From Massilia sp. (lineage in GTDB: Bacteria; Pseudomonadota; Gammaproteobacteria; Burkholderiales; Burkholderiaceae_D), in assembly GCA_028291845.1 (NCBI GenBank), contig JAQGNM010000119.1, positions 1 through 28,787 on the forward strand: a DNA stretch of 28,787 bases. Direction: 5' to 3'. Under the pieces are notes generated by a model. The model ran no database searches, was not told where the DNA came from, and worked only from the letters and a program-made list of their open reading frames with translations. The translations under genes and the position numbers were made by a program. Positions within the stretch are counted from its first letter, which is position 1. Every line of letters begins with the position of its first letter. Below, in pieces: positions 14,223 through 22,023 of the stretch.

Positions 14223-15682
14223 TGCACTCTCCCGTCGCTGCCCTGGTGGGCCACCCAGTCGACCAGGGTGTCGAGCACGATGCGGCCCTTGCCATCTTTC
14301 ACTAGATCGCTGTTGATCATCGCCACCACCACGCATTGCTGGCCGCTCATGTCTCGCACGTAGCCGGCGATCGCCACCACATTCGACAGGGTACCGGTTT
14401 TCATGCGCGCGCGGCCGGCGGCGATGCTGTCCTTCAAACGGCGGCGCATGGTGCCGTCGACGGCGACGATCGGCATGCTCGCCAAAAATTCCGGCGCCCA
14501 GTCGCTGCGTAAACCCGCCTGCAGCAGGCCGCCCAGTTGCGCCGGGCTGATGCGTTCCAGGCGCGACAGGCCGGAACCGTTCTCCATCACCAGACCGGCA
14601 TCGTTGATGCCGTGCCGGCGCATCCAATCGCGGATGGCGGCATCGGCGCGTGTATACGTGGTGTCGTTGGAGGCCGCCAGCGGGCGGCTGCCGAGCACCG
14701 GGTCGGGTTCCAGTGCGCCCATGCTCAGGAACAGGGTGCGCGCCAGCGTGTTGTCGGACGGCTTATTGATGTCGCGCACGATTTCCGGCAAGGCGCGCGA
14801 GGCGTGTTCAGCCAGGATTTTCGATTCCGGCGGCGTCACGCCGTCGATCACGGCGCCGTCGAAACGCCCGCCGAGCTGGCGCCAGCTGGCGCGAAACAGG
14901 CGGCCCAGGTAATCCTGGCGGTCGACGACATTGATGCTGTAGCTGCGCGCGCAGTTTTTCGGGAAGGTCCCGTGCAGCATCACTTTGAGTTTGCCATCCG
15001 GCGCCGGCAGCGCTTCCGGCAATTTCCAGCCATCTTCCCATTTGCCGCATTCGGCATCGACCAGCCGCATGTCCGCATCGACCACGACTTTTTCCAGGGC
15101 CGGCTGCATCGCCAGTTGCAGCTTGCCGCCGGTCGAACGCATGTCGAGCTGCACCATATTCTTGTTGATCAACAAAGCATCGGGAATCACGTTGTAATAC
15201 GCCTCCGGCGACTCGTCGAAGGGAGCGATGCCGACGTCATTGCGGGCAGGATTGAATAGCGACCGGTCCAGCACCAGGTTGCCGGCGATTCGCTCGATGC
15301 CCTGGTTGCGCAGGGCCTGCAGCATGTTCAGCAGCACCTCTCCGCTGAAATCGGCATCGGCGCCGCCGCGCAGGATCAGGTCGCCTCGCAAAGTGTTGCC
15401 GATGATGGGGGCGGTGGCGCGTAATTCAGTGCGACCGCGAAACACCGGACCGAGCGTCTCCAGCGCCACCAGGGTGGTGACCAGTTTCATGGTGGATGCC
15501 GGCTGCATCGGGCGCTCGGCCAGATACGAAACCAGCGGCGCATCGCCGCGCAACACCAGCACGCTGATGGCATCGGGCGCGATGTTGTTGGCGGCCAGCT
15601 TGCTGGCGACCGGCTCCGGCAACTGCGCCTGCGCAAGGGGCAGCCAGGCAAGTAGAACGGCGGCGGCGAGACGTCGAAACAT
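14219..15682 (-). CDS. dacB: PBP4-type D-alanyl-D-alanine carboxypeptidase/endopeptidase (S13)
   Basis: This 487-aa protein (E. coli DacB is 477) has a Sec signal peptide (FRRLAAAVLLAWLPLAQAQ, cut near residue 19). Its penicillin-binding motifs are S63-T-M-K66, S309-D-N311 and K428-T-G430. The large insertion between the first two motifs (about 67-305) is characteristic of class C low-molecular-mass PBPs. The enzyme removes terminal D-Ala and splits D-Ala-mDAP crosslinks in the periplasm. It starts 14 bp after the SpmAB fusion gene and overlaps the beta-lactamase gene by 4 bp, so the three are almost certainly one transcript. Confidence 0.95.
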   Translation of the reverse strand: MFRRLAAAVLLAWLPLAQAQLPEPVASKLAANNIAPDAISVLVLRGDAPLVSYLAERPMQPASTMKLVTTLVALETLGPVFRGRTELRATAPIIGNTLRGDLILRGGADADFSGEVLLNMLQALRNQGIERIAGNLVLDRSLFNPARNDVGIAPFDESPEAYYNVIPDALLINKNMVQLDMRSTGGKLQLAMQPALEKVVVDADMRLVDAECGKWEDGWKLPEALPAPDGKLKVMLHGTFPKNCARSYSINVVDRQDYLGRLFRASWRQLGGRFDGAVIDGVTPPESKILAEHASRALPEIVRDINKPSDNTLARTLFLSMGALEPDPVLGSRPLAASNDTTYTRADAAIRDWMRRHGINDAGLVMENGSGLSRLERISPAQLGGLLQAGLRSDWAPEFLASMPIVAVDGTMRRRLKDSIAAGRARMKTGTLSNVVAIAGYVRDMSGQQCVVVAMINSDLVKDGKGRIVLDTLVDWVAHQGSDGRVQ

Positions 15683-15696
15683 GGATGCTCCAGAAA

Positions 15697-16935
15697 TCAA
15701 TGGAAGAACAAATAGGCGACAAAGATGGCGGCGATGATGCCGGCCAGATCGGCGATCAAGCCGCAGGAAATGGCATAGCGCGTCTTGCGGATGCCGACCG
15801 AACCGAAGTACAGGGCGACAATATAAAAGGTGGTGTCGGCCGAACCCTGGAACACGCACGCGAGGCGGCCGACAAAGGAATCGACGCCGTAGGTTTTCAT
15901 GGCGTCGATCATCATCGCCTTCGAGCCGCTGCCGGACAAGGGTTTCATCAGGGCGGTCGGCAGGGCCGGCGTAAAATCGGTGTTGATGCCGAGGTTGGTA
16001 AAAATCCAGGTCATGGCATTGACGATGTAGCCGAGCACGCCCGCGTTGCGAAACACGCTGATCGCCACCAGCATGCCGACGAGATACGGAATGATCGTCA
16101 GCGAGGTCTGGATGCCGCCTTTCGCCCCTTCAATGAAGGCGTCGTACACGTTCACTTTCTTGCGCAGGGCGCCGACGATGAACACGATGATGATCGAGAA
16201 CAGCACCAGGTTGCTGAACACCTTGGAGAACAACTCGATTTCCTGCTTGCTGAGGAAATTGGTGAAATACCAGATCATCAGCACGATGGCGCTGGTGATG
16301 CCGCCCAGCCAGGACAGCACCACGCCGTTGAGCAGATTGATCTTCTGGCGGATCGCCACGGCGATGATGCCGGTGACGGTGGCGACATAGGTCGCGATCA
16401 GGCAGGGGATAAAAATGTCGGACGGGTCTTTCGCGCCGAGGATCGCGCGTTGCGCCATGATCGACAGCGGAATCAGGGTGAGGCCGGACGTGTGCAGCAC
16501 CAGGAACATGATTTGCGCGTTACTGGCGGTGTCCTTGACGGGATTCAAGGTTTGCAGGCTCTCCATCGCTTTCAAGCCGAACGGCGTGGCGGCGTTGTCG
16601 AGCCCCAGCAAATTAGCCGAAAAATTCATCACCATGTGGCCGGTGGCGGGATGGTCTCGCGGCACGTCGGGAAAGATGCGCGAAAAGAAGGGCGCGATCA
16701 CCTTGGCCAGCCAGCCGACAGCGCCGGCCTTTTCGCCGATATTCATGATGCCCAGCCACAAGGTCATCACGCCGGCCAGCGGCAGGGCGATGTCCATCAC
16801 GCCGGTCCTGGCCGAGTCGAAGGTGCCGTCGATGATGCGTTTGAAAATGTCGGTATCGCCGAGAAACAGCCACTGGGCAACGGCCGCAATGAACCCGATG
16901 ATAAAAAAGCCGCACCAGATGTAGTTGAGAGCCAT
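15697..16935 (-). CDS. SpmA-SpmB fusion, nucleoside-recognition (Gate) domain membrane protein
   Basis: This 412-aa polytopic membrane protein joins the two Bacillus spore maturation proteins in one chain. The first half contains the SpmA block NLLGLDNAATPFGLKAMESL. The second half contains SpmB blocks KPLSGSGSKAMMIDAM and CVFQGSADTTFYIVALYFG. Length is close to SpmA plus SpmB. Function is unproven. In Bacillus subtilis spmA and spmB are co-transcribed with a D,D-carboxypeptidase gene (dacB) and affect cortex crosslinking and core dehydration. Here the fusion is followed by a PBP4-type carboxypeptidase, so the partnership recurs in a non-sporulating Gram-negative. The start at 16935 gives the MALNYIW N-terminus. 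An upstream in-frame ATG at 16989 adds unconserved residues. Confidence 0.88.
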   Translation of the reverse strand: MALNYIWCGFFIIGFIAAVAQWLFLGDTDIFKRIIDGTFDSARTGVMDIALPLAGVMTLWLGIMNIGEKAGAVGWLAKVIAPFFSRIFPDVPRDHPATGHMVMNFSANLLGLDNAATPFGLKAMESLQTLNPVKDTASNAQIMFLVLHTSGLTLIPLSIMAQRAILGAKDPSDIFIPCLIATYVATVTGIIAVAIRQKINLLNGVVLSWLGGITSAIVLMIWYFTNFLSKQEIELFSKVFSNLVLFSIIIVFIVGALRKKVNVYDAFIEGAKGGIQTSLTIIPYLVGMLVAISVFRNAGVLGYIVNAMTWIFTNLGINTDFTPALPTALMKPLSGSGSKAMMIDAMKTYGVDSFVGRLACVFQGSADTTFYIVALYFGSVGIRKTRYAISCGLIADLAGIIAAIFVAYLFFH

Positions 16936-17053
16936 GTCGTGTCGAATATGCGTGAGGGATGTGCAGCGAGAGTATATGCCGAGCGGCACTAGACACGATG
17001 AAAGAATGCCAGGTAGCTATACACAAAGGTTATTCGTCAGCGGTGGCAGCACG

Positions 17054-17092
17054 GGGACTGGCACAAGCGCGCAGCGCGCAGATGCCTGTCCC
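17054..17092. repeat. REP-like hairpin, second copy
   Basis: GGGACTGGCAC (17054-17064) and TGCCTGTCCC (17083-17092) are the same arms as at 13319-13343. Here they enclose a longer loop that holds an inner GCGC-type hairpin. The element lies in the 287-bp gap between the divergent SpmAB operon and the SBP gene. Confidence 0.6.
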
Positions 17093-17175
17093 ATTTTGGT
17101 GTCGAAGCAAAGTCTGTTTGCACCGATGTTTCTGCACTAACACCATCAATCCTGCTGCGATGGCTGAATCAAGAT

Positions 17176-17202
17176 GGGGTCAGGCTCGTCGCGCCAGACC
17201 CC
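17176..17202. repeat. REP-like hairpin of a second type
   Basis: GGGGTCAGGC (17176-17185) pairs with GCCAGACCCC (17193-17202) with one mismatch and a 7-nt loop. Its arms (GGGGTC / GACCCC) differ from those of the other two hairpins. It ends 20 bp before the SBP start, so it may hamper or modulate translation of that mRNA. Confidence 0.5.
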
Positions 17203-17222
17203 CCTGCTGTATGATTTCTCTT

Positions 17223-18980
17223 ATGAATCTGAAACACCTCGCCGCCATTTTTTTGCTGACAGGCGCCGCCCACGCCGCCGAGCCAGCCAAAACCCTGCAC
17301 CTGTTCCTGTCGACCAGCGAAACCGCCCTCGACCCTGCGGTGGCCTCCGATGCGGCATCGCTCAGCCTGCTGGAAAACCTGTTCGACCCGCTGCTGCGCT
17401 ACGACTACCTGGCGCGGCCCGTCAAACTGCGCCAGAACACGGCGGTGGCAATGCCGACGATCAGCGACGACAAGCTGACCTACACATTTAAAATTCGTCC
17501 CGGCATTTATTTCACCCCGGACCCGGCCTTTCACGGTCAACGGCGCGAAGTCACCGCCGCCGACTACGTCTACAGCCTGACCCGCCTGTACGATCCCGCC
17601 ATCAAGTCGCCCTGGCTGAGTCTGTTCGAAGGGAAGATCGCCGGCGACCAAGCGTTGCACGACAAGTTCAGCTACACCACCCCGATCGCCGGCCTGGCCG
17701 CGCCTGACAGGTACACCCTGCGCATCACCTTGCGCGCGCCCGACAGCAATTTTCTGTTTTATCTGGCCATGCCAGCCTCGTCCGTGGTGGCGCGCGAAGT
17801 GGTCGACGCCTATCCGAACCAGGTCGGCAACCACCCGGTCGGCAGCGGCCCGTTCATGATCGGCGAGTGGAAGCGAAGCGACAAGATCACCCTGCTTGCC
17901 AACCCGGCCTCGACGGCCGTGTTCGGCAGCGACCTTGCCGGTAGCGACGCCGTCGCCACTGCCTTGGCCGGCAAGAAGCTGCCGCTGGTCGACCGCGTGG
18001 AAGTCAAAATCGCCGAGGAATTCCAGGGCCGCATGCTGGGCTTTCTAAATGGCGAATACGATTACCTGGAGCAAGTGCCCGAATCGATGACGGATATGGT
18101 CATCGCCAACGGCGCACTGAAACCGGCGCTGGCCGCGCGCGGCATCCAGCTATTCCGCTTCCCGGTCATGCAAACATACTATATGTGGATGAACATGGAC
18201 GACCCGCTGCTGGGCGGCTACGGCAAGGACAAGCTGGCGCTGCGCCGCGCCATCTCGCTCGCCTACAACAGCGTGGAAGACATCGGCTTGCTCAAGAAGG
18301 GCTTTGCCATCAAGGCGCAGTCGCCCTTGCCGCCGAACGTGCTCGGCTACGATCCGGCCTACCGCAGCCCGGTGCCCTACGACCCCGCGCTGGCCAATGC
18401 TTTACTGGACCGCTACGGCTACCGCCAGCGCGACCCCGACGGTTTCCGGCGCACGCCGGCCAATACGGTGTTGACCTTGCGCATGCACAGCGAGGCCACC
18501 GCGGGCGGGCGCCTGCGCGACGAGTTATGGCGAAAAAATCTGAATGCCATCGGCTTGCGCGTGGTGTTCGTCACCGACAAAAAAACCGAGATCATCAAAG
18601 CCTCGCGCCTGGGCAAGGTGATGATGTTCGAAAGTAACTGGATCGCCGATTTCCCCGACGGCGACAATTTTTATCAGCTGCTGTACGGCCCCAACAGCGG
18701 ACGCGCCAACTACGCCCGCTTCAACTTACCTGAATACAATGTACGCTACGAAAAAGCGCGAAATCTCACCGACTCGCCGGCGCGCCAGCAGCTGTATCTG
18801 GAAATGAATCAGCTGATCCATGCCTACAATCCATGGGTGCCGCTGACCCACGTGATCTCCGCCGATCTGACCCAACCGTGGCTTAAAAACTACAAGCGTC
18901 ACCCTGTCGAATTTACCAACTGGCGGTATCTCGACCTTGATGCGGCCGCCCGCACCAAGGCGGCGACGACCCCACGCTAG
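17223..18980 (+). CDS. Family 5 extracellular solute-binding protein (peptide-binding, orphan)
   Basis: This 585-aa protein has a Sec signal peptide (MNLKHLAAIFLLTGAAHA, cut near residue 18). It has a full SBP_bac_5 domain with LTYTFKIRPGIYFTPDPAF, VTAADYVYSLTRL, NHPVGSGPFMIGEWKR, ALRRAISLAYN and ESNWIADFPDGDNFYQLLYG. This family delivers oligopeptides, including murein tripeptide (MppA), to ABC permeases. No permease or ATPase gene is adjacent, so it either serves a distant transporter or has another role. An alternative ATG at 17211 would add four residues. Its neighbours, a TonB receptor and an L,D-carboxypeptidase, point to peptide or muropeptide uptake, by inference. Confidence 0.9.
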   Translation: MNLKHLAAIFLLTGAAHAAEPAKTLHLFLSTSETALDPAVASDAASLSLLENLFDPLLRYDYLARPVKLRQNTAVAMPTISDDKLTYTFKIRPGIYFTPDPAFHGQRREVTAADYVYSLTRLYDPAIKSPWLSLFEGKIAGDQALHDKFSYTTPIAGLAAPDRYTLRITLRAPDSNFLFYLAMPASSVVAREVVDAYPNQVGNHPVGSGPFMIGEWKRSDKITLLANPASTAVFGSDLAGSDAVATALAGKKLPLVDRVEVKIAEEFQGRMLGFLNGEYDYLEQVPESMTDMVIANGALKPALAARGIQLFRFPVMQTYYMWMNMDDPLLGGYGKDKLALRRAISLAYNSVEDIGLLKKGFAIKAQSPLPPNVLGYDPAYRSPVPYDPALANALLDRYGYRQRDPDGFRRTPANTVLTLRMHSEATAGGRLRDELWRKNLNAIGLRVVFVTDKKTEIIKASRLGKVMMFESNWIADFPDGDNFYQLLYGPNSGRANYARFNLPEYNVRYEKARNLTDSPARQQLYLEMNQLIHAYNPWVPLTHVISADLTQPWLKNYKRHPVEFTNWRYLDLDAAARTKAATTPR

Positions 18981-19093
18981 GGCCACGCAAACGATTTACC
19001 CAACTTGGTGCGCCCTGCATTCCAAAAAGTTATGGCCGGCTCCGCTTATTTCATTGGATAGCCGGAAGGGCCTGCGCTTACTCTCAAAATATC

Positions 19094-19129
19094 ACATTAA
19101 TGTAATGCAAAGACATTACTAAAATATCA
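19094..19129 (+). promoter_or_regulatory. Promoter/operator region of the TonB receptor gene
   Basis: The palindrome ACATTAATGT (19094-19103) overlaps the inverted repeat GTAATG-N6-CATTAC (19102-19119). The sequence AAAATATCA occurs at both edges (19086-19094 and 19121-19129). A -10-like TAAAAT (19120-19125) lies 17 bp after a weak -35 TTAATG (19097-19102) inside the palindrome. This predicts a start near 19132 and a repressor covering the promoter. The half-site ATTAC/GTAAT also occurs in the murQ operator, but in a different arrangement. Confidence 0.45.
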
Positions 19130-19180
19130 TGCTTTCCCCAAGTGGGAGGGCAACGCTCAAGCACCCTAGGAGAGACCCCC

Positions 19181-21934
19181 GTGAAGTTAAAGAAACTGGC
19201 CTACCTGATCGCCGTCATCGGCGCCGTCGGCCCCGCCGCCGCACAGGACATGCAACCGCAGCAAACGATGCAGCGCGTGGAGATCACGGGCTCGAGTATC
19301 AAGCGCATCGCCAAAGAGGGCGCCTTGCCGATCCAGATCATCACTTTCGAAGACATGGAAAAGCAGGGCATCACCAGCGCCGAACAGCTGATCCGCACGA
19401 TTTCGGCGAACGGTACCGGCGCCGACAACGCCACCTCCGGTAACAACGTGTTTGGCGCCGACGCCGACCGCGTCAGCGGCGGCGCCTCGTTCGCCTCGCT
19501 GCGCGGCCTCGGCCCCAACAGCACCCTGGTGCTGCTCAACGGCCGCCGTATCGCCACCCACGGCGGCAGCGGCAAGGCGGTCGACCTGAACTCGATTCCG
19601 CTGGGCGCGATTGCCCGCGTCGAGATTCTGAAAGACGGCGCCTCGGCCATTTATGGCACCGACGCCATCGGCGGCGTGATCAATTTTATCTTGCGCACAA
19701 ACTACGTCGGCACTGAAATTTCCGGCACCGGTACCTTCACCCAGGAAGGCGGCGGCGCCCAGAAGCGCGGCTCCCTGCTGATTGGCCGCGGCAACCTCGA
19801 CACCGACCGCTACAATGCCTTGTTCAGCGTCACCGTCGACAAGAATGAAAAGCTCGCTTCCAGCCAGCGCGATTTCGCCAATGGTTTCCAGCCATCGCGC
19901 GGCCTGTCGCCCGACACCACCGGCACCCCGTACGCCAACCAGCTGAGCGGCGCCGGCACCGCGCTGGGCGCCAATTTCAAGCTGCCTGGCGACCCCAACC
20001 TGTACCTGCAAGCCAACCCGCTGTCGTTCCAGAAAAAGTGCGACACCGTCAAGGGCATGTCGCAATACCAGGTCGACCTGTGGCGCAATACGACTTCACC
20101 ATTGCGCACGACCTACTCGTGCGCCTATGACTACGGCGGCGATTACGTAATGGCGCCGCCGGTCGAGCGCATCAACGCCCTCGGCCGCACCACCTTCCAG
20201 ATCAACCAGGACACCCGCGTGTTCGTCGAGGCGCTCGCCTCGCGCGCCCGCGTGACGGCCGAGCTGACCCCGGTGCAGATTTCGACCTCGCTGGCGGCCG
20301 GCAATGCCTATCCGGTGGGCGGCCCCTATTACCAGGACCTGTCGCCGTACATCTCGACCTACGACAAGACCAAGCCGATCATCTACAAATGGCGCGCCAA
20401 TATCGCCGGCAACCGCACCCAGGAAAACACCACCGACAACGCGCGCCTGCTGGTGGGCGTCGAAGGCACCGTCGGCAAGTGGGATTACCGCGCCGGCGTC
20501 TCGCGCGCCTACAGCAAGACCATGACCGACCTGAACGACGGCTATGTCTACACCGCGCCGTTCTACCAGGTGCTGGGCTCGGGCATCATCAACCCGTTCT
20601 CGCTCGACGGCAGCCAGACCCCGGCGGCGATTGCCGCCACCGAGGCAACCAAATTCCGCGGCCACTTCCAGCACGGCCGCACCACCTTGACCCAGTTGGA
20701 TGCCAACATTTCCGGCGAGCTGTTCAACCTGCCTGCAGGCGCTCTGGCCGGCGCGGTCGGCATGGACCTGCGCCGCGAAGGCTATGGTTTTGCCCAGGAC
20801 GTCGACGCCGCCACCATCCTGCTCTCGCCCGGCAACGCCGCCCTCAACACCGCCCAGCGCGACATCAAGGCCTTCTATGCCGAGCTGATCGTGCCAGTGG
20901 TGAAATCGCTGGAAGTGCAGCTGGCCGTGCGCCGCGACTTGTACAGCGTGATCGGCGCCACCACCAACCCGAAAGTGTCGTTCCGTTTCGAGCCGGCCAA
21001 CTGGCTGCTGTTCCGCGGTTCGGCCAATAAAGGTTTCCTGGCGCCGAGCTTTACCCAGCTGTACTCGGCCCAGCTGTTCCAGGAACTGCCAAACGGTATT
21101 ACCGATCCGATCGGTTGCCCGGCCAATCCGGGCAATCCCCTGTTCTGCGCGATTCCACGCCTGCCGTATTTCACCGGCGGCAATCCAGACCTGAAGCCGG
21201 AAACGTCCAAGCAGGGCAGCATCGGCATGGTCATCGAGCCGTTCCGCAATTTCTCGGCCTCGATCGATTACTGGGCGATCAACTCGAAAGACAAGATCCT
21301 CAACCGCACCCCGACCATCATTTTGCAGAACGCCGCTTTGCTGTCGAATAACATCGTGCGCGATCCTGCCACCGGCATCATCCAGTACGTGACCGCCGGC
21401 TGGATCAACGCGGCAGGCAGCAAGACCCGCGGCGCCGATATCGGCCTGCGCGGCAACGGCATCTGGGACAGCTACAAGTGGGCCGCCGCCGTCGACGGCA
21501 CCTATACCCAGAGTTTCAAATTTGCCGAGATCGCCGGCCAGCCGTACAAGGAATATGTCGGCCAGTTCTTTACCCGCGATGTCTACTTGCGCTGGAAAAC
21601 CCGCTCGAGCCTGACGGTATCGAAAGGCGACTGGAGCGGCGTGTTGTCGCAGGACTTCTTCTCGGGCTACAAGGACCAATTGCCTGACGGCGGCAAAGGC
21701 ACGCCACCGGCTGGTTTCAACCCGAAGATCGACAGCTACATCACGTACAATCTGTCGGCGACCTATACCGGCTTGAAAAACTTTACGCTGACCGGCACCA
21801 TCCTCAACCTGCTCAATACGGACCCGCCGTTCACCGCCCACAACGTCGACGAAGTGGTTGGCGCCGGTTGGGACCCACGGGTGGCCGATCCTCGCGGCCG
21901 GACTTTGTCGGTGCAGGCCAAGTACACGTTTTAA
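19181..21934 (+). CDS. TonB-dependent outer-membrane receptor
   Basis: This 917-aa protein starts at GTG 19181, behind AGGAGAG with a 5-nt spacer, followed directly by a signal peptide (KLKKLAYLIAVIGAVGPAAA). The plug domain spans about 30-190 with RVEITGSSIKRI, SLRGLGPNSTLVLLNGRRIA and VEILKDGASAIYGTDAIGGVINFI. A 22-strand barrel follows and ends in the outer-membrane signature AKYTF. It belongs to the large group of receptors common in Xanthomonas and Oxalobacteraceae that take up oligosaccharides or peptides rather than only siderophores. No TonB/ExbB or sigma/anti-sigma genes are adjacent. It lies 200 bp after the SBP gene, with its own promoter-like region and a strong terminator downstream. 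A peptidoglycan-fragment substrate is inferred from context only. Confidence 0.95.
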   Translation: MKLKKLAYLIAVIGAVGPAAAQDMQPQQTMQRVEITGSSIKRIAKEGALPIQIITFEDMEKQGITSAEQLIRTISANGTGADNATSGNNVFGADADRVSGGASFASLRGLGPNSTLVLLNGRRIATHGGSGKAVDLNSIPLGAIARVEILKDGASAIYGTDAIGGVINFILRTNYVGTEISGTGTFTQEGGGAQKRGSLLIGRGNLDTDRYNALFSVTVDKNEKLASSQRDFANGFQPSRGLSPDTTGTPYANQLSGAGTALGANFKLPGDPNLYLQANPLSFQKKCDTVKGMSQYQVDLWRNTTSPLRTTYSCAYDYGGDYVMAPPVERINALGRTTFQINQDTRVFVEALASRARVTAELTPVQISTSLAAGNAYPVGGPYYQDLSPYISTYDKTKPIIYKWRANIAGNRTQENTTDNARLLVGVEGTVGKWDYRAGVSRAYSKTMTDLNDGYVYTAPFYQVLGSGIINPFSLDGSQTPAAIAATEATKFRGHFQHGRTTLTQLDANISGELFNLPAGALAGAVGMDLRREGYGFAQDVDAATILLSPGNAALNTAQRDIKAFYAELIVPVVKSLEVQLAVRRDLYSVIGATTNPKVSFRFEPANWLLFRGSANKGFLAPSFTQLYSAQLFQELPNGITDPIGCPANPGNPLFCAIPRLPYFTGGNPDLKPETSKQGSIGMVIEPFRNFSASIDYWAINSKDKILNRTPTIILQNAALLSNNIVRDPATGIIQYVTAGWINAAGSKTRGADIGLRGNGIWDSYKWAAAVDGTYTQSFKFAEIAGQPYKEYVGQFFTRDVYLRWKTRSSLTVSKGDWSGVLSQDFFSGYKDQLPDGGKGTPPAGFNPKIDSYITYNLSATYTGLKNFTLTGTILNLLNTDPPFTAHNVDEVVGAGWDPRVADPRGRTLSVQAKYTF

Positions 21935-21961
21935 TTGGCTGGCGACGGTTATATAAAACAG

Positions 21962-21996
21962 ATCGGCGTGCTGCGTTGCAGTACGCCGATTTTTTA
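21962..21996 (+). terminator. Rho-independent terminator after the TonB receptor
   Basis: ATCGGCGT (21962-21969) pairs with ACGCCGAT (21983-21990), and an inner CTGC/GCAG stem surrounds a 3-nt loop. It is followed directly by a run of six T. This ends the receptor transcript 28 bp before the S66 peptidase gene. Confidence 0.9.
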
Positions 21997-22023
21997 TTTG
22001 CAGATTAATTTTCATTAACCACG

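Noticed and set aside
15685..16992. 435-codon plus-strand frame opposite the SpmAB fusion
   Set aside because: His/Asp/Gln-rich shadow composition. The minus strand encodes a clear membrane protein with SpmA and SpmB motifs.
20096..22015. 639-codon minus-strand frame opposite the TonB receptor
   Set aside because: No recognisable domain, and it crosses the receptor terminator. It is a shadow of the receptor gene.
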